A stretch of 64,000 bases of DNA, from NCBI RefSeq assembly GCF_051521505.1, contig NZ_CP150356.1:6758001-6822000 (forward strand), written 5' to 3'. The translations under genes were made by a program, and so were the position numbers. This DNA is from Sorangium sp025924095. Its GTDB lineage: Bacteria; Myxococcota_A; Polyangia; Polyangiales; Polyangiaceae. Every line of letters begins with the position of its first letter. The stretch's first letter is position 1. Below, piece by piece: positions 10,595-18,170 of the stretch. Under the pieces are notes generated by a model, which ran no database searches, was not told the origin of the DNA, and was given only the letters and a program-made list of their open reading frames with translations.

Positions 10595-11743
10595 CTACGG
10601 CGCGGCGAGGGCCGCCATCTCGTCGGCCGAGAGGGCGCGGTCGTAGATCCGGAAGTCGTCCATGTACCCCTTGAGGAAGGGATCCGGCTCGAACTGCGAA
10701 TCGCCGAGGTAGTTCCTCACCGTGGGCGCCAGCTGGGACGGCTTCACGTCGTCTGGGGGAGCCGGAGTGGTCGATGCAACGGAGACACCATCGATCCATA
10801 TCTGGTACGTGCCGCTCGAGATCGTGACGGCCACATGCTTCCAGACGTTGACGGTCAGCGGGTTCGGGACCGCCACGATCGCCTCGTTTCCGTCGTTGTA
10901 GACCGCGAAATGCAGGTCCCCGACAGCGTTGGACGGGGTGAGATACATGAATCCGTTACCGCCAAAGTCGAAGATGCGAGACCAGCTGTCGATGCTGCTC
11001 AGGTTGACCCACGTCGCGATGGTGAGATCGTCGAGGCCGTCGATGAGGGCGTCGGGGAGATCGACGAAGGGGTCGGCGCCCTGCAGGCTGACCGCGCCGC
11101 CGATTCGCCCCGCCGGCGACCATCCGGCGCTCCCGGCGAGCGTGGCGTCATTCGCGTTCCCCGACGCGTCGCTGGCGATGAGGCCGGCCTCCTCGTCGAA
11201 CGTATAGTGCACGACGAGCGTCGGAGCCGGCCCGGCGCCGCCGCCGCCGCCCGCTCCGCCGCCGCCTTCACCACCGCTGCCGCCTTCACCACCGCTGCCG
11301 CCGCTGCCGGTCGCACCACCGCTGCCGGTCGCACCACCGCTGCCGGTCGCACCACCGCTGCCGGTCGCACCGCCGCTGCCGGTCGCACCGCCGCTGCCGG
11401 TCGCACCACCGCTGCCGGTCGCACCACCGCTGCCGGTCGCACCACCGCTGCCGCCTTCACCACCGCTGCCGGTCGCACCACCGCTGCCGCCTTCACCACC
11501 GCTGCCGCCCGCGCCGCCGAGGCCACCGTCGCCACCGCTGCCGCCCGTGCCAGGCGCGGTCCCGCCGCTGCCGCCTGAGCCGCTCGTGGTGGAGCTTCCC
11601 CCCGACGTCGTCCCGCTGCCGCCGCTGCCGCCGCTTCCCGGGTTGTCATCGCTCGATCCGCATCCGGTGGCGACTGTTCCGAGCATCACGGCCGTGAGCA
11701 GCATGGCCCCGAGACTACCCGACAAGATCGATGCCTCTCTCAT
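10595..11743 (-). CDS. LamG-domain lipoprotein with long GATGSG linker
   Basis: The ATG at 11743 has GGAGG five bases upstream. The 382-residue product starts with a signal peptide and lipobox (AVMLGTVATGC). A linker of about 110 residues rich in GGATGS follows. A concanavalin/LamG jelly-roll comes next: LVVHYTFDEEAGL, then SLQGADPFVDLPD, LTIATWVN, SRIFDFGGNG, VWKHVAVTI, QIWIDGVSV and the family-typical end MDDFRIYDRALSADEMAAL. LamG domains bind carbohydrate or protein ligands. It is probably surface exposed. A close relative lies at 12899-13936, suggesting local duplication with the PEGA protein gene between them. Confidence 0.88.
   Translation of the reverse strand: MREASILSGSLGAMLLTAVMLGTVATGCGSSDDNPGSGGSGGSGTTSGGSSTTSGSGGSGGTAPGTGGSGGDGGLGGAGGSGGEGGSGGATGSGGEGGSGGATGSGGATGSGGATGSGGATGSGGATGSGGATGSGGATGSGGATGSGGSGGEGGSGGEGGGGAGGGGGAGPAPTLVVHYTFDEEAGLIASDASGNANDATLAGSAGWSPAGRIGGAVSLQGADPFVDLPDALIDGLDDLTIATWVNLSSIDSWSRIFDFGGNGFMYLTPSNAVGDLHFAVYNDGNEAIVAVPNPLTVNVWKHVAVTISSGTYQIWIDGVSVASTTPAPPDDVKPSQLAPTVRNYLGDSQFEPDPFLKGYMDDFRIYDRALSADEMAALAAP
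11303..11500. repeat. Eleven 18-bp in-frame tandem repeats coding the linker
   Basis: Units of the form GCTGCCGGTCGCACCACC run head to tail from 11303, with two variant units (GCTGCCGCCTTCACCACC) near the end. On the minus strand they code the Gly-Gly-Ala-Thr-Gly-Ser linker of the LamG lipoprotein. Eighteen bases is a multiple of three, so slippage alters linker length without breaking the frame. Confidence 0.85.
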
Positions 11744-11885
11744 AGCATCCTCCAATGAAGGCGATTCCTCGAGCATCACGGAACGGTCCGACGGTGCTCG
11801 AGAAGGGTTGTAAAGTGGTGCAGGTCGCGCCGACGACGGCGACCCTCGTCAAGATTCCAGCGTCCGGTCGCGAGATGAACCCATC

Positions 11886-12797
11886 TCACATACCGCGGAA
11901 CGACACCGTACCATACACTCCGGTCCGGTTCGGCTCCACGGACACCGCGATCGACCGCTCCTCCGTGGGACGGAGAAGATAGGTCAGCGCGGCGCCCGCG
12001 AACGCCGCTGCGCCTACACCGAGAGAGATGTCGGCTATCAGGTACCGCGTACGCACGCTGGTAAGATCGCTGTCCGTGCACTTCGGCCTGCAGGTCTGTT
12101 CGAGGTGGTCCTGCTCGGATCGACCCATGAGGCCCCACACCGCAAAGCTCGCCGCGCCCGCGACACCCACGCCCGCCAGCACGTAGGTCAACGCCGGCAC
12201 CGGACGGTAGCGCTCCGTCATGAGGGCCTGAGCCGCCGGGGCCTGCGGGACCACGACGGGCTCGAGCGCGACGTTCAGCTGCCGGAAGCGCTGCCCCTCG
12301 AAGAGGATGAGCTCCTTGGCCACCGGCCTGTACCCGTCATGCTCGACACGGTACGTATGCTTCCCCGGATCGAGCCTGAGCGGCGCGCCGCTCGACGATA
12401 GCTCGACCGGCTGGCCGTCGACAAGGACCCTCGAGCCGGCGACCTGCTCGCCGCCGCTCGTCACATTGAAGACGACCGACGGCGTCGCCCTCTCGATCTC
12501 GTCGACCCACGCGGCGCAATCGCGGAGGACCGGCGCCGGGCATTCCGATCGCGCGCAGCCCTTCAGCACACGGCGCGCCTCGAGCAGCTTCTGATTCCTC
12601 CGGAGCGTCTGCACCTCGGCGTGCGCCGCGACACACTGCTCCACCCCCGAGGCCGCTCCCGCTGCCGGCGCCGCGGGCTCGTCCGCCGGAGCCGAGAGCG
12701 GCCAGAGCGAGGTCGCCAGCAGCGCGAGCACCGCGCGCCCGCCGCGCCCCCTCCCGAATGGCTTCGCCCATCGCAGCACGTCCGTCTCTCCAGCCAT
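11886..12797 (-). CDS. PEGA-domain envelope protein
   Basis: The ATG at 12797 is preceded by GAGGAG eight bases away, giving 303 residues. The frame is open for 348 bp further upstream, but that stretch is antisense to the LamG gene and lacks coding character. A signal peptide (AVLALLATSLWPLSAPADE) is followed by a helical segment with paired cysteines (EQCVAAHAEVQTLRRNQKLL, then CARSECPAPVLRDCA). A PEGA domain comes next: VLVDGQPVELSSSGAPLRLD, then GKHTYRVEHDGY. Two hydrophobic segments flank CRPKCTDSDL. PEGA domains are thought to bind the envelope. It sits between two LamG lipoprotein genes, all leftward. Confidence 0.82.
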   Translation of the reverse strand: MAGETDVLRWAKPFGRGRGGRAVLALLATSLWPLSAPADEPAAPAAGAASGVEQCVAAHAEVQTLRRNQKLLEARRVLKGCARSECPAPVLRDCAAWVDEIERATPSVVFNVTSGGEQVAGSRVLVDGQPVELSSSGAPLRLDPGKHTYRVEHDGYRPVAKELILFEGQRFRQLNVALEPVVVPQAPAAQALMTERYRPVPALTYVLAGVGVAGAASFAVWGLMGRSEQDHLEQTCRPKCTDSDLTSVRTRYLIADISLGVGAAAFAGAALTYLLRPTEERSIAVSVEPNRTGVYGTVSFRGM

Positions 12798-12898
12798 CAC
12801 ACCGAGCTCCTCGTGTCCAGCAGACTCGCATCCGACAGCCTGTGGAGCAAACTTCCGACGGTCCGCCGGGCGCGGTCGCTCGCGACCGCCGCCCCCGA

Positions 12899-13936
12899 TC
12901 ACAGCGCCGCGAGGGCCGCCACCTCGGCCGCCGAGAGCGCACGATCGTAGATCCTGAAGTCGTCCACGATCCCGTTCAAGTAGGGATCCGTCGCGAACTG
13001 GGAGCGGCCGATGAAGTTCTGGGTCGTGTTCCCCACCTCCGAAGGTCGGGTGTAGATCAGATCGCTGGTCATCACCTCGACCCCGTCGACGTAAATCGAA
13101 GAGCGATTCGGGTTGAAGGAGGCCGTCACCGCGACGTGCCTCCACGCCCCGACCGTCAAGGTCCAGTCCGCTGTATACTCATCGACGCCCGCAAGGGAGT
13201 TCACCGAGAAGCGGAGGCCCGGCGGATCCGCCGCCTTCGGGCACAGGTAGATCCACGCCGATTCCCCGGATCCGAAGTCGAAGATCCGCTGCCACAGCTG
13301 CTGCCGGCCGAGGGAGACCCAGAGGGAAAACGTGATCTCGTCGAGCGTCTGCACGATACCGGGCGGGACGTCCACGTACTGCTCGACCCCCGAGAGGGAC
13401 AGCGCGTTTCCGATGTGCCCCGGCACCCACGTCCCACCCATCACGATCGCGTCGTGCAGCACGTCGCCGGTGGCGTCCGCCGCGAGATCTCCCTCGGTCT
13501 CGTCGAACGTGTAGTGCAGGAAGAGCCCCCGCTCGAGGTCGGCGAGGGGACCGCCCCCGACGCCCCCGGCGCCGGCCTCCCCGCCGGCGCCCCCGGTAGC
13601 GCCGGCGCCCCCGGCGTTCCCTGCGCCACCATCGCCGCCATCGCCCCCGACGCCCCCGATGCCGCCATCGCCGCCATCGCCGCCATCGCCGCCGGCGCCC
13701 CCGGCGCCGCCATTCGCGCCATCGCCGCCGAGGCCTCCCGAGCCACTGCTGCTTCCGCTGGAGCTCTGCGTCGCAGAGCCGCCCCCGGCGCTCGTCGTCC
13801 CCTGCTGGAGACGGGACAGGTCTTCGACGAACGAGCACGCCCCGAGGAGCAGGGGAGCAATCGCCAGGAGCGCACGTGCCGCCGGACGAAGACCCGCAGG
13901 GCCGGCCAGCATCCTTCCATGACCTGCCATGTTCAT
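12899..13936 (-). CDS. LamG-domain lipoprotein with Gly-rich linker
   Basis: The ATG at 13936 has GGGAGGTGA just upstream. The 345-residue product starts with a lipoprotein signal (ARALLAIAPLLLGAC). A linker of GGDGGDGG/GGAGG type spans about residues 50-115. The jelly-roll follows: LFLHYTFDETEGDLAADATG, then SLSGVEQYVDVP, ITFSLWVSLG, RIFDFGSGESA, AWRHVAVTASF, SIYVDGVEV and the terminal FRIYDRALSAAEVAAL. It is clearly paralogous to the protein at 10595-11743. It lies downstream of the GH43 lipoprotein and its kinase and may belong to the same transcription unit. Confidence 0.88.
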   Translation of the reverse strand: MNMAGHGRMLAGPAGLRPAARALLAIAPLLLGACSFVEDLSRLQQGTTSAGGGSATQSSSGSSSGSGGLGGDGANGGAGGAGGDGGDGGDGGIGGVGGDGGDGGAGNAGGAGATGGAGGEAGAGGVGGGPLADLERGLFLHYTFDETEGDLAADATGDVLHDAIVMGGTWVPGHIGNALSLSGVEQYVDVPPGIVQTLDEITFSLWVSLGRQQLWQRIFDFGSGESAWIYLCPKAADPPGLRFSVNSLAGVDEYTADWTLTVGAWRHVAVTASFNPNRSSIYVDGVEVMTSDLIYTRPSEVGNTTQNFIGRSQFATDPYLNGIVDDFRIYDRALSAAEVAALAAL

Positions 13937-14073
13937 GTCACCTCCCACAAGATTGACGTCTCCTGAGCGCGTGCGATGACGCGGTCGTGGCCCGGGGACC
14001 ACGGCCACCACGGGAGCCCAGGGGAAAGAGCCCGGCGCCCTCGCCGAACCGAGAGGCACCCCCGAATGCCAGC

Positions 14074-15378
14074 TCACGGCCCGCCGGACTCCGGCCAGCC
14101 ATCGGCGCCCCAGCTCAGCTCGGCGACGCGAAGGGCCCACATGCCGTCCGCGTCGGCGTCGTACGAATGGTAGATATGATACCAGGACTCACCATCTCGG
14201 AGCAAGCCGTTGCTGCCAGGCCCGCGCCACCTCGAGCTGCCGGTCAGCACGCGCGAGCCGCCGCCGTCGAGCATGCGGCTCCCGAGCCTGTCCACGTAGG
14301 GACCGGCGAGCGCCTGGGACCGGCCGACCATGATCTTGTACGTGCTGCTCGAGCCGGCGCAGCAGGTGTCGAACGAGGCAAACAGGTAATAGTGTTCGCC
14401 TCGCCTCACGACGAACGGCGCCTCGATGGCCGTGCTCGGGCGTGAGGCGACGGACGTGAGCGTCCCGTCGACGGGAGCGCCTGCGAGGGTGAGCTGCATG
14501 AGCTTGATCCCCGACCAGAAGCTTCCGAACAAAAGCCAGGGCGTGCCCCGCTCGTCGATCACGACGTTCGGGTCGATGGCGTTGTAATCGGTGCCCTCGC
14601 TGCAGACGACGGCGCCGTGATCCAGCCAGCGGGTATGCGCGTCGTCCAGAGACGGCCTCGTCGCGTGGCCGATGCAGGAGCGGTTCGTCCCGAAGTACGA
14701 GGCCGCGTAATACAGATGATAGAGCCCGCCCCAGTAAGAGATGTCCGGCGCCCAGAGCGAGTCGACGTCTCCCACCGCGCTCACGACCCATTCCGGCGTG
14801 GAGCTGAACACGGCGCCGGCGAGGCCCCAGTGCACGAGGTCCGCCGAGGTCCGGATCGCGATCCCGGGTCCGGTGGAGAAGACGTAATACAGATCCCCCG
14901 CCCGGACGATCGACGGATCGTGCACCCCCTGGACGTCTCCGCTGAGGGCGAGCGCGACCGGAGGACGGTCCGTCGCAACGAAACCGCCGCCGTCACCCCC
15001 CGCGCCCCCGGTGCCCGCGCCCCCGATGCCCGCGCCCCCGACGCCGGCGCCTCCGGTGTTCGCGCCGCTACCGCCCGCGCCCCCAATTCCGGCGCCTCCA
15101 GAGCCCGCGCCGCCGATGCCCGCGCCTCCGGTGTTCGCGCCGCTACCGCCCGCGCCCCCTATGCCGGCGTCTCCAGAGCCCGCGCCCCCGGCACCCGCGC
15201 CGCTACCGCCCGCGCCCCCGGCGCCCGCCGAGGAACCGGACGACACGCTCACCGTCGCCGGTCCGCCGGCGCCGCCCTGGATTCGGGTGTCTCCGCCTGT
15301 CCCGCAACCGCTCATCACGGCCAGGGCCAGCGCGGAGAGCGCCCCCGTACCCGAGGTCGTGTCGACAGGCAATCTCAC
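14074..15378 (-). CDS. GH43-family arabinanase-like lipoprotein
   Basis: A GTG at 15378 overlaps the stop of the upstream kinase, giving 434 residues. A lipoprotein signal (LSALALAVMSGC) and a Gly/Ala/Asn linker of about 80 residues precede a five-bladed GH43 domain. Candidate catalytic residues are the Asp in VHDPSIVRAGDLYYVFST, the Asp in DYNAIDPNVV and the Glu in AIEAPFVVRR. The stretches LWAPDISYWGGLYHLYY, GSNGLLRDGESWYHIYHSYD and the ending MWALRVAELSW are typical of endo-1,5-alpha-L-arabinanases. It would degrade arabinan outside the cell while tethered to the membrane. The reading frame continues open upstream through the kinase region, but those residues are out of frame with the kinase and not real. 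Confidence 0.88.
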   Translation of the reverse strand: MRLPVDTTSGTGALSALALAVMSGCGTGGDTRIQGGAGGPATVSVSSGSSAGAGGAGGSGAGAGGAGSGDAGIGGAGGSGANTGGAGIGGAGSGGAGIGGAGGSGANTGGAGVGGAGIGGAGTGGAGGDGGGFVATDRPPVALALSGDVQGVHDPSIVRAGDLYYVFSTGPGIAIRTSADLVHWGLAGAVFSSTPEWVVSAVGDVDSLWAPDISYWGGLYHLYYAASYFGTNRSCIGHATRPSLDDAHTRWLDHGAVVCSEGTDYNAIDPNVVIDERGTPWLLFGSFWSGIKLMQLTLAGAPVDGTLTSVASRPSTAIEAPFVVRRGEHYYLFASFDTCCAGSSSTYKIMVGRSQALAGPYVDRLGSRMLDGGGSRVLTGSSRWRGPGSNGLLRDGESWYHIYHSYDADADGMWALRVAELSWGADGWPESGGP

Positions 15379-17063
15379 ATGCACTCGACCTTGAAGCGCT
15401 TGATTCCATCGGCGTCGATGGTGTACGGCGGGTCGCATCGCGGGCTGGCAGGCACGGCGGGAGCGGGCTTGGCCGCCGACGCCGGAGGCACGGCGACCTC
15501 GACCGCGACCGGCGCCTTCACCGACGATCCGGCCTGCTTCGCGGACGACCCCGCCTGCTTCGCCGACGGCCTGGCCGGCTTGGCGGACTTCGCGGACGGC
15601 TTGGCCGGCTTCGCGGACGGCTCTGCCGTCGCGGATGGCGCAGCGGCCACCGCGACGGCGGCAGAGCCCGACGAGGGAACGGCCTCCTCGCGCAGCGGGG
15701 GCGCCGGCTTCCCGGACGCAGCGACAGCGGCCGGCGCGACGGGGATGGGCGACGGAGGCGGCGCCGCCAGCGAATCCGCGGCGTCCACGGACGGGGACGG
15801 GGAGCGCGAGGCACGCAAGGTGACGCCGACGACGACGCCGACGCCGATCGCCAGCACGGCCGCGGCGAACAGCGAGCGGGACGCCCTCTTCAGCCACGGG
15901 CGCGGCGCCTCCCCTTGCACGTCCGTGCGCCTCGAGTCCGAGCTCGTCATCGTGGCGTAGCCGGCGCGCGCGAGCGATTGCGACAGCGGCGGCGGGGACG
16001 ACGACGCGACGTCGATCTGCGCGGACGAGCGCGCCATGGTGGCGCGGCGCTTCATCTCCTCGCCGATGATGCGCCTCGTCTCCGTGCGGAGCTCCTCGAA
16101 CTCGCGCGCCACGAACCTGCCGATGTCGCGGTTCGTCACGGGGATCATCCCGGCGAGGAACACCTCGAGGTCGACCTCGAGCTCCGGCGCGGTGGCATAG
16201 CGTGCCTCCCGCGAGAACGACAGCGCCTTGAGAATGATGCGCTCGAGCTCCTCGGGCACGTCGGGGTTGATCTCGCGCGGCCTCGGGAGGTTGCCGTTCA
16301 GCACGCGATTCATGATGACGACGTCGGTCAACCCCTTCCACATCCGCTCGCCCGTCGCGGCCTCCCAGAGCATGACCCCCACCGCGTACAGATCCGCGCG
16401 CCGATCGACGTGGTTGCCCTCGATCTGCTCGGGCGGCATGTACCCGATCTTGCCCTTGATCACCCCCGTCGCCGTCTCGGCCCCCGTGCCCAGGAGCTTC
16501 GCGATGCCAAAATCGATGAGCTTGACCTGACCGTCGTAGCTCACGAAGACGTTGTGCGGCGAGACGTCGCGATGCACGACGTTGAGGGGCTCGCCGTCGA
16601 AGCCGGTGAGCTCGTGGGCGTAATGAAGGCCGCGAAGCACGTCGATGATGATGCGGAGGTGCATCTCCAGCGGGAGCTTCGTGCGCGCCCGCGTCCGGAC
16701 GACCGAGAGCGGCTGGCCCTCGAGGTACTCCAGCACGATGGCGGCCCCGCGGGTCGTCTGGACGATCGCGCTCGTCTGGACGATGTTCGCGTGGTTCAAG
16801 CGAGCGGAGAACCGCGCCTCGTTGATGAACATCTCCCGCAGCTCGGCGTTGTCCTGGAAGTCGGGCCGGAGAAACTTCAGGACGACGAGCTTGTCCACGC
16901 CCTCCGCGCCGCTCTGCACGGCGAGGAAGACGTGCGCGGTTCCTCCCCGCCCGAGCTCGAGCAGGAGATGATGCCCCGCCTCGGGCGGACGACTGCTGGA
17001 CGGCCCTACGTTCACCTCGTCGATGATGGCACGAAGAAAACCGCCCCGACCAGACGGTTTCAA
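15375..17063 (-). CDS. Transmembrane serine/threonine protein kinase
   Basis: The kinase domain has LGRGGTAHVFLA, VVLKFLRPDF, the catalytic loop HRDVSPHNVFV and DFGIAKLL, then KIGYMPPEQI. The Lys after HRD that is usual in Ser/Thr kinases is replaced by Ser (HRDVS). A single membrane span (LFAAAVLAIGVGVVVGVTL) is followed by a Lys/Ala/Pro-rich exterior region and a short Cys-bounded tail (CDPPYTIDADGIKRFKVEC). The start is uncertain. TTG at 17063 is chosen because it overlaps the stop of a 12-codon frame that has the only good ribosome site nearby; GTG at 17015 is an alternative. The stop overlaps the start of the arabinanase gene by three bases, implying coupled translation. Confidence 0.85.
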   Translation of the reverse strand: MKPSGRGGFLRAIIDEVNVGPSSSRPPEAGHHLLLELGRGGTAHVFLAVQSGAEGVDKLVVLKFLRPDFQDNAELREMFINEARFSARLNHANIVQTSAIVQTTRGAAIVLEYLEGQPLSVVRTRARTKLPLEMHLRIIIDVLRGLHYAHELTGFDGEPLNVVHRDVSPHNVFVSYDGQVKLIDFGIAKLLGTGAETATGVIKGKIGYMPPEQIEGNHVDRRADLYAVGVMLWEAATGERMWKGLTDVVIMNRVLNGNLPRPREINPDVPEELERIILKALSFSREARYATAPELEVDLEVFLAGMIPVTNRDIGRFVAREFEELRTETRRIIGEEMKRRATMARSSAQIDVASSSPPPLSQSLARAGYATMTSSDSRRTDVQGEAPRPWLKRASRSLFAAAVLAIGVGVVVGVTLRASRSPSPSVDAADSLAAPPPSPIPVAPAAVAASGKPAPPLREEAVPSSGSAAVAVAAAPSATAEPSAKPAKPSAKSAKPARPSAKQAGSSAKQAGSSVKAPVAVEVAVPPASAAKPAPAVPASPRCDPPYTIDADGIKRFKVECM

Positions 17064-17098
17064 CGGGCTCTCGAGCCATCGGCCACGAGGCGCTGCAT
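17060..17098 (-). CDS. Possible 12-residue leader frame coupled to the kinase
   Basis: The ATG at 17098 has GGGAGG (17111-17106) seven bases upstream, much the best ribosome site in front of the kinase. The frame codes MQRLVADGSRAR and ends in TGA, which overlaps the TTG proposed as the kinase start (TTGA). Ribosomes finishing the leader could restart on the kinase. This is inference; a sequencing error or a true frameshift would give the same picture. Confidence 0.35.
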   Translation of the reverse strand: MQRLVADGSRAR

Positions 17099-17126
17099 TG
17101 TTCCGCCTCCCTGCGAAAACGCAGGT

Positions 17127-17155
17127 GAGATATTGTCGTAGTATCGTCGCGTCAA
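17127..17155 (-). promoter_or_regulatory. Possible sigma-70-type promoter for the kinase/arabinanase operon
   Basis: On the minus strand TTGACG (17155-17150) is followed after 17 bases by TATCTC (17132-17127). The -35 matches five of six consensus bases; the -10 is weak. It lies about 30 bases before the leader frame ATG at 17098, a fitting distance. This is one of few AT-richer spots in the region. Confidence 0.4.
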
Positions 17156-17315
17156 CGCGGCGTACGCCCGAGCCCCAGCATCCGCGATTCGCCGGTGGGC
17201 TCACCTGGGCATTGCGTCGCGGCGCCGGCTCGTCCCAGGGCCCCGCGGGGCACGCTCGCCTTGACGTCCACCTGCCCTCTGTGCTCCGTGCCGGCCGCCA
17301 GCGAGATGCGGGTGC

Positions 17316-17409
17316 TCACCCCTGGCCCGGCCAGGGCAAGCCGTATTCCCGGGCGATCACCGCGCCATGGGTCATCAGCCCGCCCACCTCGGTCACCAGG
17401 CCCCGACGT
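17316..17409 (-). pseudogene. Fragment of PEP-utilising enzyme swivelling domain
   Basis: The minus strand codes RGLVTEVGGLMTHGAVIARE followed by YGLP, then a stop at 17316. This is the phosphohistidine loop of the mobile domain found in PEP synthase-like enzymes and related phosphotransferases, with the His retained (MTHG). Nothing else of such an enzyme is present on either side, and no start codon or ribosome site is apparent. It is a gene remnant between the methyltransferase and the kinase. The rest of the 17099-17440 spacer shows no gene. Confidence 0.6.
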
Positions 17410-17440
17410 GATGCCCCGCGGTGGCGCGCAGCGCAGGTGC

Positions 17441-18061
17441 TCACTCCGTCCTGCACACCACGTTGATGAACGGGAACGTGCCGCCCCCCGGTGTCGCTTC
17501 GTCGATCTCGGAGAGCTCGATCTCGCCGTGCGGACCGAGCTCCCGCCGGATCGACTCGGCGTCGTAGAAGAACATCTGCACGCCCGGGTGGACCTCGTAC
17601 CAGTCGTCTCCGAGCTTTGACCCCCGACCGAACATCGGAGCCTGCTTCGATATGACGGTGAAGATCATCGCTCCGCCCTTCCGCAGCTGGCGATGGCAGT
17701 CCTGGAGGAGCTTCGCCCGCGCGGGAGGGGCGAGGAGGTAGAGGAGCCCGTACGAGAAGACGCCGTCGTACAGGCGAGTGTCGTACGGCATGTCGGCCAC
17801 GGAGCCGTGGTGAATCGGGATATCGAGACCCATCTGCGTTCGCGCGAGGCCGATCGCCGTCCCGGAGATCTCGATCCCCGTCACGGACATCCCGTGTTCG
17901 AGGAATGGCTTCGCGTTCCGGCCGTAGCCGAGGCCCGGAACGAGGATCTCCTTCGCCCCACTGCGCGCGAAGTAGTCGCGCGCGAAGACCGCCGATCGGC
18001 TCGGCTCGGGCCCCCACATCATCTGCTTGTCAGCGAACACGCTCTCCCAGAGCTCGGTCAT
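17441..18061 (-). CDS. Class I SAM-dependent methyltransferase
   Basis: The 206-residue frame starts at ATG 18061, with GAGG eight bases upstream; a GTG at 18070 is less likely. The SAM-binding motif is EILVPGLGYGRNAKPFL near residue 45, followed by VTGIEISGTAI (acidic end of beta 2) and DMPYDTRLYDGVFSYGLLYL near 95-115. The length and the N-terminal WESVFADKQMMWG resemble small-molecule methyltransferases of the thiopurine/tellurite-resistance type. The substrate is unknown. It is monocistronic and divergent genes are absent; the S41 protease ends 109 bp upstream. Confidence 0.85.
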   Translation of the reverse strand: MTELWESVFADKQMMWGPEPSRSAVFARDYFARSGAKEILVPGLGYGRNAKPFLEHGMSVTGIEISGTAIGLARTQMGLDIPIHHGSVADMPYDTRLYDGVFSYGLLYLLAPPARAKLLQDCHRQLRKGGAMIFTVISKQAPMFGRGSKLGDDWYEVHPGVQMFFYDAESIRRELGPHGEIELSEIDEATPGGGTFPFINVVCRTE

Positions 18062-18170
18062 CTCCGGCACCTCTTCCCGTGCGTAGCGCTGCGCGCCGAC
18101 CCGCGCCAGGGCGTGGCTTTCGCCCCGATTGGCGTGGTTTTGGATCCTCCCCCGGAGCCGTTCACCTCTG

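Noticed and set aside
13986..14003. Rho-independent terminator (CGTGG-CCCGGGGA-CCACG hairpin) after the arabinanase gene
   Set aside because: The stem is only five base pairs and there is no T-run on either strand.
14074..17079. A single 1001-residue kinase-region/arabinanase fusion
   Set aside because: The upstream half of that frame is out of register with the real kinase. The arabinanase has its own GTG, signal peptide and lipobox at 15378.
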